Shown piece after piece: positions 24,417-33,982 of a stretch of 64,000 nt of DNA. Both the position numbers and the translations under genes were made by a program. The stretch is from Pollutimonas sp036675275 (GTDB taxonomy: Bacteria > Pseudomonadota > Gammaproteobacteria > Burkholderiales > Burkholderiaceae_B), in NCBI GenBank assembly GCA_036675275.1, contig JAKFFG010000023.1, positions 62,001-126,000 on the forward strand. Direction: 5' to 3'. The stretch's first letter is position 1. The number at the start of each line of letters is the position of its first letter. The notes beneath the pieces were generated by a model. That model saw only the letters and a program-made list of their open reading frames with translations. It was not told the origin of the DNA and made no database searches.

Positions 24417-26057
24417 ATGAGCACTACGACACATGAAGTGACTAACCAGGTCCCCGAATTGGGCGACTACAGTCTTTATGAAGGCGATATCGCCTTGCGC
24501 GAGGGCGCCAGGCGCGAAGGCGCACAGTGGCATGACGAGGCCTTGAAGCGCTATGGTGAGCAACTGGGCCAGAAAGGCGTCTTTGCGCTGGCGCACGAGG
24601 TCAACCGTTATAAACCAGAACTCGAAGCGTTCGACCGACAAGGCCATCGCGTCGATCGCATCCACTTTCATCCAGGTTGGCACCAATTCATGGGCATGGC
24701 GTTCCGGCAGGGCATGCATTGCAGTGCCTGGTCCGCGCCACAGCCGGGCGCCCACGTGGCGCGGGCGGCTGGCTACCTCATGCACGGGCAGATCGAGGCG
24801 GGGTCCTTATGCCCTACGACGATGACGTCGGCGTCCATCCCGGTGCTGCAGCGTGAATCCTGGTTCGATTCCCTTGCCGGCTTGCTTTATTCGCGCGAGT
24901 ACGATCAGCGTGACGTTCCGTTGTCGGAAAAAAGCTCAATGATGGTCGGCATGGGTATGACCGAAAAGCAGGGCGGTTCGGACTTGCGCAGCAACACAAC
25001 GCGGGCTGTCCCCGTCGATGCAGGCGGTCCCGGGGCCGCTTATCGATTGGTCGGCCACAAGTGGTTTTTTTCTTCGCCCACCTCGGACGCCCATTTGGTA
25101 TTGGCGCGGCATGATGATGTTTTTTCCTGTTTTTATGTGCCGCGCTGGCTCGATGACGGCCGCAAGAACGCCGTGCACATCCAGCGCATCAAGAACAAGA
25201 TGGGCAATAACTCGAATGCGAGCGTCGAGATCGAGTTCGATGATGCGATGGGCGTCATGTTGGGCGAGGCAGGCCGGGGTATTGCAACGCTGGTCGAAAT
25301 GGCCTCGTATACGCGGCTTGATTGCGTGCTCGGTAGCACGGCGCTGCTCAGGCAGGCGCTAGTCCAGGCCATGCATCATGCGCGGCATCGCATGGCCTTC
25401 GGGCAAACCTTGATCCGGCACCCCTTGATGCAAAGCGTACTGATGGACCTGGCGCTAGAAAGCGAGGCGGCCACTACGCTATCTTTGCGCCTTGCACGGG
25501 CCTTTGACTCGTCGGACAGCCTACTCGATCAGGCTTATCGCCGCATCCTGACGCCGGCCGCCAAGTTCTGGATATGCAAACGCAGCATCGAGGCGGCGGG
25601 GGAATGCATGGAGGTATGGGGCGGCAACGGCTACATAGAAGACGGGCCCATGGCGCGGCTGTTTCGTGAAGCGCCCGTCAATTCCATCTGGGAAGGTTCG
25701 GGCAATGTGATGTGCCTGGATGTATTGCGCGGCCTGAAGAGGCATCCCGATCAGGCGCAGGCCTTGTTGGCCGCGCTGCAGGAGGATTGTGCCGGCGAGC
25801 CGCTGCTGGAACAGCGGATGCAGGATCTGCTTGCGGTTTTGTCGTCGTCCGGCTCCACGCTCGAAGCCGCGGCCCGTTATGTCGCGCAAGAGCTCGTGCT
25901 ATTGACGCAGGCGAACCTGCTTCGGCGGCATGCGCCTTCGGTTCTGGCGGATGCCTTTGTGCAAAGCCGCTTGGTCGGCACAGGCGGACGGGTCTACGGC
26001 GTAAGTGCGACACCCCTGGCCCTGTACAGCGTACTTGAGCGGGCATGGCCGGAATGA
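24417..26057 (+). CDS. acyl-CoA dehydrogenase, AidB-like
   Basis: About 546 residues, longer than ordinary acyl-CoA dehydrogenases and in the range of AidB, an isovaleryl-CoA dehydrogenase-like flavoprotein of the adaptive response to alkylation damage. Diagnostic segments: SMMVGMGMTEKQGGSDLRSNTT, YRLVGHKWFFSSPTSDAHLVLA, RIKNKMGNNSNASVEIEFDDA, and WEGSGNVMCLDVLRGL near residue 430. An ATG at 24405 in the same frame is an alternative start. It follows corA by 25 bp on the same strand. Whether it acts in DNA-damage response or acyl-CoA metabolism cannot be told from sequence. Confidence 0.88.
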   Translation: MSTTTHEVTNQVPELGDYSLYEGDIALREGARREGAQWHDEALKRYGEQLGQKGVFALAHEVNRYKPELEAFDRQGHRVDRIHFHPGWHQFMGMAFRQGMHCSAWSAPQPGAHVARAAGYLMHGQIEAGSLCPTTMTSASIPVLQRESWFDSLAGLLYSREYDQRDVPLSEKSSMMVGMGMTEKQGGSDLRSNTTRAVPVDAGGPGAAYRLVGHKWFFSSPTSDAHLVLARHDDVFSCFYVPRWLDDGRKNAVHIQRIKNKMGNNSNASVEIEFDDAMGVMLGEAGRGIATLVEMASYTRLDCVLGSTALLRQALVQAMHHARHRMAFGQTLIRHPLMQSVLMDLALESEAATTLSLRLARAFDSSDSLLDQAYRRILTPAAKFWICKRSIEAAGECMEVWGGNGYIEDGPMARLFREAPVNSIWEGSGNVMCLDVLRGLKRHPDQAQALLAALQEDCAGEPLLEQRMQDLLAVLSSSGSTLEAAARYVAQELVLLTQANLLRRHAPSVLADAFVQSRLVGTGGRVYGVSATPLALYSVLERAWPE

Positions 26058-26187
26058 TTGCCGCGCAAAAAGTGAGGTGTCCATCTAGGGATTAACCGTC
26101 TGTTGCGCCTTGCGGCAAGCCCATATAATCCCAGGGCCCGTCCTGCAATGGTCGCCGGCCTCTGTACTGTATTTTTCCGGGAACCCA

Positions 26188-26826
26188 GTGAATACTGTCT
26201 TGAATACATTGATAAGCCGACTGCTTTCCGGCCCGGCAGCAAAGCCCTGGGCCAGGGTGCTGGCTGTCGCCGTGGTGCTGGGCATAGCCGGACTGGGTTC
26301 GTTTACCGCCTTGAAGCCGGGCACGGCGGCCGATTCAACCACCGGCAATCCGTCGGCCGGCGGAAGCTACACCCTGGCCGGGCGCGTGGTACAGGTGGCC
26401 GATGGCGATACCTTCACCTTGCTGGTCAAGGGGAAGCAACAACGGATACGCATGGCCAGCATCGACGCGCCCGAAATCGGCAAAGATCCAGACCGGCCGG
26501 GCCAGGCGCATGGGCAGGCATCCAGGAAGGCGCTCTCGGCACTGATAGCCGGCAAAACCATTTCGCTTCGTTGCTACGAACGCGACCGCTACGATCGCAA
26601 TGTCTGCGACGTCCCTCTACCGGGCGGCGACACCGCCAACCGTAAGCAAGTGGCCGCAGGCATGGCATGGGCCAATATGGAAGGTCGTGGAAAATTCATG
26701 CGCGACCCGGAACTCCCCGTTCTCGAACAGCAGGCGAAACGTGCCGGCGCGGGAATCTGGCAGCAAGCCAGGCCGGTCAGCCCATGGGCCTGGCGCTATC
26801 AATGCTGGCAGCAACGCCAATGCTAG
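26188..26826 (+). CDS. staphylococcal nuclease-like (SNase) protein, membrane anchored or secreted
   Basis: About 212 residues. After a hydrophobic N-terminal segment (VLAVAVVLGIAGLGSF), the SNase domain begins GRVVQVADGDTFTLLVKGKQQRIRMASIDAPEIG with the conserved D-G-D-T, the catalytic Arg of RIRMASIDAPE and its Glu; a second Arg lies in ERDRYDRN. The C-terminal half has ANRKQVAAGMAWANME and LEQQAKRAGAGIWQ. The start is taken as the GTG at 26188, with CGGGA upstream. The end is rich in Trp, Gln and Cys. The domain is exported, so it probably degrades extracellular or periplasmic nucleic acid. Confidence 0.85.
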   Translation: MNTVLNTLISRLLSGPAAKPWARVLAVAVVLGIAGLGSFTALKPGTAADSTTGNPSAGGSYTLAGRVVQVADGDTFTLLVKGKQQRIRMASIDAPEIGKDPDRPGQAHGQASRKALSALIAGKTISLRCYERDRYDRNVCDVPLPGGDTANRKQVAAGMAWANMEGRGKFMRDPELPVLEQQAKRAGAGIWQQARPVSPWAWRYQCWQQRQC

Positions 26827-26837
26827 GGGGTTCAACA

Positions 26838-29042
26838 TTGCGCACGCTCGCGCTTCTGGCCATGGCGCTGGTGGCGGCGTGCTCGTCGGGGCCGGTCAAC
26901 AGCCCATATGCCGAGGGCGAGACAGACGAAAACGTCCTCTATACGGCCTTTGTGCAGCGTTCGCCAAAATACCTGGACCCGGCGCGTTCCTACTCGGCCG
27001 ATGAAACGCCGTTCACCTATTCCATCTACGAGCCTTTGTATGGCTATGATTACCTGGCGCGGCCTTATAAGCTTGTACCCAAGACGGCGCTGGCAATACA
27101 GCAGCCGGTTTACTTCGATGCATCCGACCGGCGCTTGCCCGACGATGCTCCCGGCGAGCAGGTCGCTCTGAGCATCTACGATATCCAGATCAAGCCCGGC
27201 ATCAAGTTTCAGCCGCATCCCGCCCTGGCGCGCGATGCGTCGGGCAATTACCGCTACTGGCCGCTGGAACCCGGCGAACTCGAAGGCAAATTCGGCATCG
27301 ACGACTTCCCGGAAACCGGAACCCGCGAATTGCTGGCCGCCGACTATGTTTACGCTTTCCGGCGGCTGGCAAGCCCCCGGGTCGCTTCGCCCATCTATGG
27401 CGTCATGGCGGAACATGTCGTCGGCCTGCGCGACTACGGCGAGCAGCTGAAAAAACTCGACCAGGCGCAGTCCGATTCGTCGGCGCCGAATGCCAGGCCA
27501 TGGCTGGACCTGCGCGAGGCGCAATTCGACGGGGTGCAGGCACTGGACTCCCACACATTGCGCATCAAGGTGAAGGGCAAGTATCCGCAGTTCAAGTATT
27601 GGCTGGCCATGACTTTCACCGCCCCGGTTCCATGGGAAGTCGATCGCTTTTACGCGCAGCCCGGCATGGCTCAGCACGACTTGTCGCTGAATACCTGGCC
27701 CCTGGGCACCGGGCCCTATATGCTGACCGAGTCCATTCCAAACCGGCGGCATGTGCTTTCGCGCAATCCCAATTTCCGGGGCGAGCCCTACCCATGCCAG
27801 GGCGAGCCGGCCGATGTTGCGGCGGGCTTGCTGGCCGATTGCGGCAAACTCACGCCTTTCGTCGACAAGGTGGTTTTTTCGCTCGAAAAAGAAAGCGTGC
27901 CCCTGATGGGCAAGTTCATGCAGGGCTATTACGACATTCCCCAAATTGACCGCGGCGACTATGGCGTGGCCTTGCGCGTCGCCGCCGGCGACTCCGCCGA
28001 AAAAGCGTCCCTGTATCGGGATCATGGCATACAGTTGCGCAGCTCGACCGAAGCGCAAGTGTATTACCTGGGCTTCAACTGGCGTGATCCGGTCGTAGGG
28101 CAGGGCGATACGCCAGAGCAACAGGAAAAAAACCGCAAGCTGCGCCAGGCAATAGGCATAGCGTTCAACTGGGAACAGTTCGTCTCCATTTTCCAGAACG
28201 ATGAAGCCCAGGTCGCGTATGGCCCGGTGCCCCCCGGCATTCCGGGCTACCAGGATCTCCCGGAAGGCCTGAACGAGCAAATCTACACCCTGGAAAACGG
28301 CCGCGCGTTGCGGCGCCCACTTGACGATGCGCGGCAGCTGCTGAAAGAGGCAGGGTATCCGGATGGCCGCCATGCGGATACGGGCCGGCCGCTCATTTTG
28401 CATTTCGACTCCGCCGGCGGCATGGGATCCAGCGCAATGCTGGACTGGATGCGGCGCCAATTGGCTTCCATCAACATACAGCTTGAAGTCCGTGCCACCG
28501 ATTACAACCGTTTCCAGGACAAAATGCGCAATGGCAGCGCGCAGATGTTCATGTGGGGTTGGGTGGCCGATTATCCCGATGCCGAAAACTTTCTTTTTCT
28601 GCTATACGGTCCGAATGCAAAGGTGGAAGGCGGGGGCGAAAATGCCTCCAACTACCAGAATCCGGAATTCGATCGCCTGTTCGAGCAAATGCGGTTCCTC
28701 GACGATGGCCCCGAAAAGGAAGCGCTGGTCCACAAAATGGTCGACCTGGTCCAGCACGACGCGCCGTGGCTGTTCGGTTACTTCCCCAAATCGGGCGGGG
28801 CATATCAGGCGTGGGTGGGAAACGCCAAGCCTACGCAAATGGTGCGCAATACCCTGCAGTTCTACCGGATTGATCCGGCGCTGCGTGCCCGCAAAATCAA
28901 GGAATGGAATCAACCCGTCTGGTGGCCGCTATGGCTGCTCGCCGACCTGCTTGCCGTTGGGGGATTCCTGGCCTGGCAAACGGCACGCAAGCGGGACCGC
29001 GCCACAGCCCTGGCGGGCCACGACTCAACGAGGCAAGCATGA
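26838..29042 (+). CDS. ABC transporter substrate-binding lipoprotein, family 5, with C-terminal membrane helix
   Basis: Binds peptides or similar solutes for the importer encoded next. About 734 residues. The lipobox LVAAC places the lipidated Cys at residue 15 from the TTG start. That TTG is chosen because AGGGGG precedes it by 7 bases; the ATG at 26820 is the alternative. Family 5 features include YDYLARPYKLVPKTAL, WPLGTGPYMLTES and RQAIGIAFNWEQFVSIF. It is longer than typical DppA/OppA proteins (about 540) and than YejA (about 600). Unusually, it ends with a hydrophobic segment WPLWLLADLLAVGGFLAW followed by basic residues. Confidence 0.88.
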   Translation: MRTLALLAMALVAACSSGPVNSPYAEGETDENVLYTAFVQRSPKYLDPARSYSADETPFTYSIYEPLYGYDYLARPYKLVPKTALAIQQPVYFDASDRRLPDDAPGEQVALSIYDIQIKPGIKFQPHPALARDASGNYRYWPLEPGELEGKFGIDDFPETGTRELLAADYVYAFRRLASPRVASPIYGVMAEHVVGLRDYGEQLKKLDQAQSDSSAPNARPWLDLREAQFDGVQALDSHTLRIKVKGKYPQFKYWLAMTFTAPVPWEVDRFYAQPGMAQHDLSLNTWPLGTGPYMLTESIPNRRHVLSRNPNFRGEPYPCQGEPADVAAGLLADCGKLTPFVDKVVFSLEKESVPLMGKFMQGYYDIPQIDRGDYGVALRVAAGDSAEKASLYRDHGIQLRSSTEAQVYYLGFNWRDPVVGQGDTPEQQEKNRKLRQAIGIAFNWEQFVSIFQNDEAQVAYGPVPPGIPGYQDLPEGLNEQIYTLENGRALRRPLDDARQLLKEAGYPDGRHADTGRPLILHFDSAGGMGSSAMLDWMRRQLASINIQLEVRATDYNRFQDKMRNGSAQMFMWGWVADYPDAENFLFLLYGPNAKVEGGGENASNYQNPEFDRLFEQMRFLDDGPEKEALVHKMVDLVQHDAPWLFGYFPKSGGAYQAWVGNAKPTQMVRNTLQFYRIDPALRARKIKEWNQPVWWPLWLLADLLAVGGFLAWQTARKRDRATALAGHDSTRQA

Positions 29043-30016
29043 CACGCTATGTAATACGGCGCCTGCTGTACGGAATTCTCATTCTGATAGGAGTGAACAT
29101 TCTTACATTCGTGCTGTTCTTCGCGGTGAATACGCCCGATGACATGGCCCGTCTATCAATAGGCGGGCAGCGTGTCAGCCAGACGGCCATCGACAAATGG
29201 AAAGCCGAAAGAGGCTACGACAAGCCTCTGTTCTTCAACAGCAAGGCGGCTGGCACCGACCAATGGACCGACACCATTTTTTTCGATCGATCGGTTCCGC
29301 TGCTGCGTTTCGATTTCGGCTTTTCCGACGAAGGGCGCGATATCAGCCACGAAATCGGACAACGCATGGGGCCAAGCCTGGCGCTGGCACTGCCCACCTT
29401 TTTTCTGGGTCTTGTCGCCTGCGTGTCGTTCGCCTTGTTGCTGGTGTTTTTCAAGGGCACGCGGCTCGATTTCGCGGGCGTCGTGTTGTGCGTGGTACTG
29501 CTGTCGATTTCAGGTCTGTTCTACATCATTGCCGGCCAATGGATTTTTGCCAAGGTGTTGCGCTGGGTGCCTTATTCGGGCTACGTGGATGGCTGGGGCA
29601 GCTTACGGTTTCTGGTCCTGCCGGTATTTGTCGCCGTGCTGTCGCGCCTGGGAGCCGAATCGCGCTTTTACCGCACGCTGTTTCTGGAAGAGGCCGGCAA
29701 AGACTATGTACGCACCGCCCGGGCCAAAGGTCTGTCCGAAAGGGTAGTCCTGTTTCGCCATGTTCTTCGCAACGCCATGCTGCCCATACTCACCGGCACT
29801 GTCTCGGCCATCCCGTTGCTGTTCATGGGCAGTCTCATTTCCGAATCATTCTTTGGCATTCCCGGCCTGGGCAGCTACACGATAGATGCCATCAACTCCC
29901 AAGACTTCTCCATCGTGCGCGCCATGGTTTTCCTGGGCGCATCCCTGTATATCGTTGGACTGATCCTGGCCGATATCTCCTACACGCTGGCTGATCCCCG
30001 CGTCCGGTTCGAGTAG
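29039..30016 (+). CDS. peptide ABC transporter permease, YejB/OppB type
   Basis: Inner-membrane permease, about 325 residues. The N-terminal RYVIRRLLYGILILIGVNILTFVLFF and the long periplasmic loop before the second helix are typical of OppB/YejB proteins; the EAA loop reads DYVRTARAKGLSERVVLFRHVLRNAMLPI. The start overlaps the binding-protein stop (ATGA), so the genes are coupled. Confidence 0.92.
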   Translation: MTRYVIRRLLYGILILIGVNILTFVLFFAVNTPDDMARLSIGGQRVSQTAIDKWKAERGYDKPLFFNSKAAGTDQWTDTIFFDRSVPLLRFDFGFSDEGRDISHEIGQRMGPSLALALPTFFLGLVACVSFALLLVFFKGTRLDFAGVVLCVVLLSISGLFYIIAGQWIFAKVLRWVPYSGYVDGWGSLRFLVLPVFVAVLSRLGAESRFYRTLFLEEAGKDYVRTARAKGLSERVVLFRHVLRNAMLPILTGTVSAIPLLFMGSLISESFFGIPGLGSYTIDAINSQDFSIVRAMVFLGASLYIVGLILADISYTLADPRVRFE

Positions 30017-30020
30017 CGCC

Positions 30021-31478
30021 ATGCCTAAATTCGTTTTCCTCTGGACCGATATCTTTGTATTTTGCATGGTTATTGCCGTGCTGTTTTATGCCTTGCGCGT
30101 GCGGCGCAGCGCGTCATTGCGCTCGGCATGGCGTAGCGTGGCCCGCACGACCTCGGCCATGTGTGCCGCAGTTGTCCTGGCGGGCTTTGTATCGGTAGGG
30201 TTGCTCGATTCCGTGCATTATCGGCCATTACTGCCGCCGGTCAATACGGCTGCGCCCGCTGCGGAGGATACAACGCCCATCTATTCCCCCCGGTTGCGTT
30301 CGGCTCTGGACGATCTGCTGTCGCTCACTCAATTGTCCCAGCGCGAGAACACCTATTCTGCGCCGCTGGCGGTACGCCAGTTCACCAAGGAAACCGTGAT
30401 CAACAATGGCCAAGCCATACGTGAATATCCTCGCCTGAAGCATGCCGGCCAATATCTGCAGAACGAGGACGATCGCCTTCAAGACATCTACAGGCGTTTG
30501 GCGTGGGGAATAACCACCGGCCTGGGCGCATCCCTTATCGCGGCCATGCTGTTGACGCTGATGCATGTGCGTGCGGGAACAGGCTTCAGACGTGCCTGGC
30601 AGATATGGTGGCGCGGCGAATCGGGCGTGCCCTGGCATCCCATGTGGATCACATTCGGAATCGGTCTGCTGCTGGCCTCGGTTGCCTTGAGCCTGGGCGG
30701 CGACTACCACGTAATGGGTACCGACCGCACGGGCAACGATGTGCTGTGGCAGTGCCTGAAAAGCATACGCACCGCGCTGGTGATAGGCACACTCACCACG
30801 GTTGCCATGCTGCCCCCGGCGCTTATATTCGGTATTGCAGCAGGTTATTTCAAGGGGCGGGTCGACGACGTCATTCAGTATATTTATACGACTCTCACAT
30901 CCATCCCGGGCGTTTTGCTCATCGCAGCTTGCGTGTTGATGATGCAGGTTTATATCGATAATAATCCGGGCTTGTTCGATACGGTGGCGGCCCGGGCCGA
31001 CCTGCGTTTGTTCCTGCTTTGCCTGATACTGGGCCTGACCGGATGGGCGGGATTGTGCCGATTGCTGCGCGCGGAAACCCTCAAACTACGCGAACTGGAA
31101 TATGTCCAGGCGGCCCGCGCTTTCGGGGTGGGGCATTGGCGCATCATGCGGCGCCACTTGCTGCCCAATCTCATGCATATCGTGCTCATCACCATGGTGC
31201 TCGAATTCTCCGGCCTGGTTCTCTACGAGGCAATATTGTCCTACCTGGGCATAGGGGTCGATCCCAGCACGCCTTCATTCGGCACCATGATAGATATGTC
31301 GCGGCTGGAAATGTCGCGCGATCCCATGATCTGGTGGAATCTGCTGGGGGCTTTCGTGTTTCTGCTGGCGCTGGTGCTGTCGGCCAATATCTTCGCCGAC
31401 GCGATCCAGGATGCTTTCGATCCGCGCACACGGCGCTACAAGCCGCGCCGCTATGCCCTCAAGGACACCACGCCATGA
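30021..31478 (+). CDS. peptide ABC transporter permease, YejE/OppC type, with long N-terminal extension
   Basis: 485 residues, about 150 more than usual for this subunit. The C-terminal half is canonical: HVMGTDRTGNDVLWQCLKSIRTALVIG, the EAA loop EYVQAARAFGVGHWRIMRRHLLPN and YEAILSYLGIGVDPSTPSFGTMI. The N-terminal half has two extra membrane helices (near residues 5-25 and 45-65), then an exported segment of about 100 residues, then another helix pair. The extension has no motif I recognise. The gene lies 4 bp after the YejB-type gene and overlaps the ATPase (ATGA). Confidence 0.9.
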   Translation: MPKFVFLWTDIFVFCMVIAVLFYALRVRRSASLRSAWRSVARTTSAMCAAVVLAGFVSVGLLDSVHYRPLLPPVNTAAPAAEDTTPIYSPRLRSALDDLLSLTQLSQRENTYSAPLAVRQFTKETVINNGQAIREYPRLKHAGQYLQNEDDRLQDIYRRLAWGITTGLGASLIAAMLLTLMHVRAGTGFRRAWQIWWRGESGVPWHPMWITFGIGLLLASVALSLGGDYHVMGTDRTGNDVLWQCLKSIRTALVIGTLTTVAMLPPALIFGIAAGYFKGRVDDVIQYIYTTLTSIPGVLLIAACVLMMQVYIDNNPGLFDTVAARADLRLFLLCLILGLTGWAGLCRLLRAETLKLRELEYVQAARAFGVGHWRIMRRHLLPNLMHIVLITMVLEFSGLVLYEAILSYLGIGVDPSTPSFGTMIDMSRLEMSRDPMIWWNLLGAFVFLLALVLSANIFADAIQDAFDPRTRRYKPRRYALKDTTP

Positions 31479-33217
31479 ACGAAATTGCGCCAACGCCGAC
31501 GCGCGAGCGCACCGGTACACGCGACACGGTGGTCTCGATCCGCGACCTGTCGGTGCAAATTGCCAGCGATGCCGGTGTGCAGGACGCCGTCCAGTCCCTT
31601 GCCCTGACCATAGCGCGTGGCGAAACCTTCGCCCTGGTCGGGGAATCCGGATGCGGCAAAAGCATGACGGCACTTGCCTTGTTGCGCCTGCTGCCCGAGG
31701 CCGGCCGTATTACCTCGGGCCAAATCCACCTGGGAGACGTCGAACTGAATGGGCTGGCGGAACAGGGCATGCGCGCTGTGCGCGGCGGACAGGTGGGCAT
31801 CATATTCCAGGAGCCGTCCACCAGCCTGAATCCCGTCATGTCGATAGGTGAACAGCTGATCGAAACATTGCGCGCGCACACCTCATACCGTGGCAAGGAA
31901 CTCCAGCACCGCGCTGCCTGGTGGCTCGAGCGAGTTGGCATCCCGGATGCCGGTAAACGCCTGAATGACTATCCCTTCCAGTTCTCGGGCGGGCAGAAGC
32001 AGCGCATCATGATTGCGATTGCACTCGCGGCCGAACCGCGCCTGCTTATTGCCGACGAGCCCACCACCGCACTGGACGTCACGGTGCAGGCGCAAATCCT
32101 TGACCTTTTGGCGGATATCCAGAAAGAAATGGGTCTGGCCATCATGCTTATCACCCATGACCTGGCGGTGGTCAAGAACGTGGCCGACCATGTCGCGTTG
32201 ATGCGGGCCGGCCAGATTGTGGAAACCGTGGATGCTCACTCATTCTTCTCGGCCCCCACGCATCCCTATGCCCGTGAGTTGTTGGCGGCCATCCCCACTT
32301 TCGCCAAGCGCGGCAAGCCGCTGTCGGCACCGCGATCGCACGCTGCGGAAGATAACTCTGCTTCCACACAAGTTATCGCCAGTCCAGAAGCCGGTGCGCC
32401 CCAGGGCCATGCTTCTCTCACCGATGACATCGTGCTGGCTGTAAAGGATCTCTCGGTTTCGTACTTGGCCAAGGGAAGTTTCTGGAGGCGTTCGGAGCCG
32501 ATAAGAATCGTCGATGATGTGTCCTTCGATTTACGCGCCGGCGAAACACTGGCTCTGCTAGGTGAATCAGGCTGCGGCAAGACCACGACAGCCAAGGCGC
32601 TGCTGCGCCTGTTGGACAAACAAGCCGTGGTCGGCGGCCAGGCCAGCCTGCATGGCGAAGATCTTCTATTGGCTCGCGGCGCCAGCTTGCGCGAACTGCG
32701 CCAGTCGATACAAATCGTGTTCCAGGACCCCTATGCATCGCTTGATCCCCGCATGCTGGTCGGCGATATACTGGATGAAGGCATAGCCGCCCTGCGTCCC
32801 GATCGCTCCAGAGCAGATCGCAAGGCACAGATCAGCAGCCTGCTTGACCGGGTAGGGCTGCCCGAAAATACGGCGCAGCGCTACCCGCACGAATTCTCCG
32901 GTGGACAACGTCAGCGGATTGCCATCGCCCGTGCTCTGGCGGTGGAGCCTTCCGTATTGATATGCGACGAACCCACTTCGGCGCTCGATGTATCGGTACA
33001 GGCCCAAATTCTCGATCTGCTGCGTGCCCTGCAGCTGGAATTTAATATTGCCTATCTGTTCATCACGCACAATTTCGGCGTCGTGGAATATTTGTCCGAT
33101 CGCATTGCCATCATGCATCAAGGGAAAATCGTCGAGGCTGGTGCCACCGGATCCATTCTCTCCTCGCCGCAACACAGTGAGACACGCCGCCTGCTCGCCG
33201 CTGTTCCGCGCCTGTAA
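31475..33217 (+). CDS. peptide ABC transporter ATPase, fused OppD-OppF (YejF type)
   Basis: About 580 residues with two complete ABC domains in one chain, as in YejF. Domain 1 has Walker A GESGCGKSMT and signature FSGGQKQRIM with LLIADEPTTALDVT. Domain 2 has GESGCGKTTT, FSGGQRQRIA and LICDEPTSALDVS. A linker of about 60 residues joins them. With the lipoprotein and two permeases it completes a four-gene Yej-like importer. No regulator or peptidase gene adjoins. Confidence 0.93.
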   Translation: MNEIAPTPTRERTGTRDTVVSIRDLSVQIASDAGVQDAVQSLALTIARGETFALVGESGCGKSMTALALLRLLPEAGRITSGQIHLGDVELNGLAEQGMRAVRGGQVGIIFQEPSTSLNPVMSIGEQLIETLRAHTSYRGKELQHRAAWWLERVGIPDAGKRLNDYPFQFSGGQKQRIMIAIALAAEPRLLIADEPTTALDVTVQAQILDLLADIQKEMGLAIMLITHDLAVVKNVADHVALMRAGQIVETVDAHSFFSAPTHPYARELLAAIPTFAKRGKPLSAPRSHAAEDNSASTQVIASPEAGAPQGHASLTDDIVLAVKDLSVSYLAKGSFWRRSEPIRIVDDVSFDLRAGETLALLGESGCGKTTTAKALLRLLDKQAVVGGQASLHGEDLLLARGASLRELRQSIQIVFQDPYASLDPRMLVGDILDEGIAALRPDRSRADRKAQISSLLDRVGLPENTAQRYPHEFSGGQRQRIAIARALAVEPSVLICDEPTSALDVSVQAQILDLLRALQLEFNIAYLFITHNFGVVEYLSDRIAIMHQGKIVEAGATGSILSSPQHSETRRLLAAVPRL

Positions 33218-33308
33218 CGGCGCCCCTCTATAATGGCTGTCTGGCGTTGCGCATGCACGGCGAGTTTCCTCGGCTTGTATTTGGCGCAGACGCCCACATA
33301 TTGGTCTT

Positions 33309-33845
33309 ATGTCATTAAAAGTATTTGATCTTCAGTGCGACCACGGCCATGTATTCGAAGGCTGGTTCGCCTCGGCCGATAGCTACGAGTCCCAGCAATC
33401 GCGGGGACTGCTGAGCTGCCCGGTCTGCAACAGTTCCCAGGTGTCCAAGAAGCTTTCGGCGCCGCGCCTGAATCTTGGCCATGGGAAGAACCCCGATGCC
33501 GCCCCCGAAGGCGTTCCCCTTCCTGCCGGCGGACGCGGCGTTGCCACTACCGGCACCCCGGTGGCCGGCACCCCGGCGGTCGGCGGCACTCAGGTGGCCG
33601 CGCCTGCCGCGGCCCAGATGGCCCAGTTGCAGGCCGAAGTGATGCGCCATATTCGCCAGATGGTGCGCAACACGGAAGACGTGGGCTTACGGTTCGCCGA
33701 GGAAGCCCGCCGCATGCACGAGGGTGAAACCCAGGAACGCGCCATCCGGGGAACTGCCACTCTGCAGGAAAGACGGGAATTGGCCGAAGAAGGGATTACT
33801 GTCATGCCCATACCCGAATTCCTGGACGACGACCGGCTGCAATAA
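33309..33845 (+). CDS. DUF1178-family protein
   Basis: 178 residues, function unknown. The N-terminus MSLKVFDLQCDHGHVFEGWFAS, QQSRGLLSCPVCNSSQVSKKLSAPRLNLG contains two Cys pairs like a zinc ribbon, and the C-terminal half has ETQERAIRGTATLQERRELAEEGI, typical of DUF1178 proteins of proteobacteria. The middle is a low-complexity stretch rich in Ala, Gly, Pro and Thr (about residues 60-100). A TATAAT lies at 33229-33234, 75 bp before the ATG, without a convincing -35. Monocistronic. Confidence 0.88.
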   Translation: MSLKVFDLQCDHGHVFEGWFASADSYESQQSRGLLSCPVCNSSQVSKKLSAPRLNLGHGKNPDAAPEGVPLPAGGRGVATTGTPVAGTPAVGGTQVAAPAAAQMAQLQAEVMRHIRQMVRNTEDVGLRFAEEARRMHEGETQERAIRGTATLQERRELAEEGITVMPIPEFLDDDRLQ

Positions 33846-33882
33846 GGGCCATTCTCGATGCATACCACTCTGCTACGGCAAT

Positions 33883-33912
33883 AAAAAAGCACCATTGCAT
33901 TGAATGGTGCTT
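33883..33912 (-). terminator. rho-independent terminator of efp
   Basis: AAGCACCATT and AATGGTGCTT form a 10-bp stem around a 6-base loop, followed on the minus strand by TTTT. It lies 70 bp beyond the efp stop and also separates the convergent DUF1178 gene. Confidence 0.8.
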
Positions 33913-33982
33913 CGGGATGGCGCCCTGGGGGCACCATCTGCGTTAAATGTCCCGCGAAAAAATCCGCAGGACCAGTCGCAAA

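Noticed and set aside
26832..28460. Minus-strand open frame of about 540 codons over the peptide-binding lipoprotein
   Set aside because: The plus strand has a lipobox and family 5 motifs in full; the antisense product has none.
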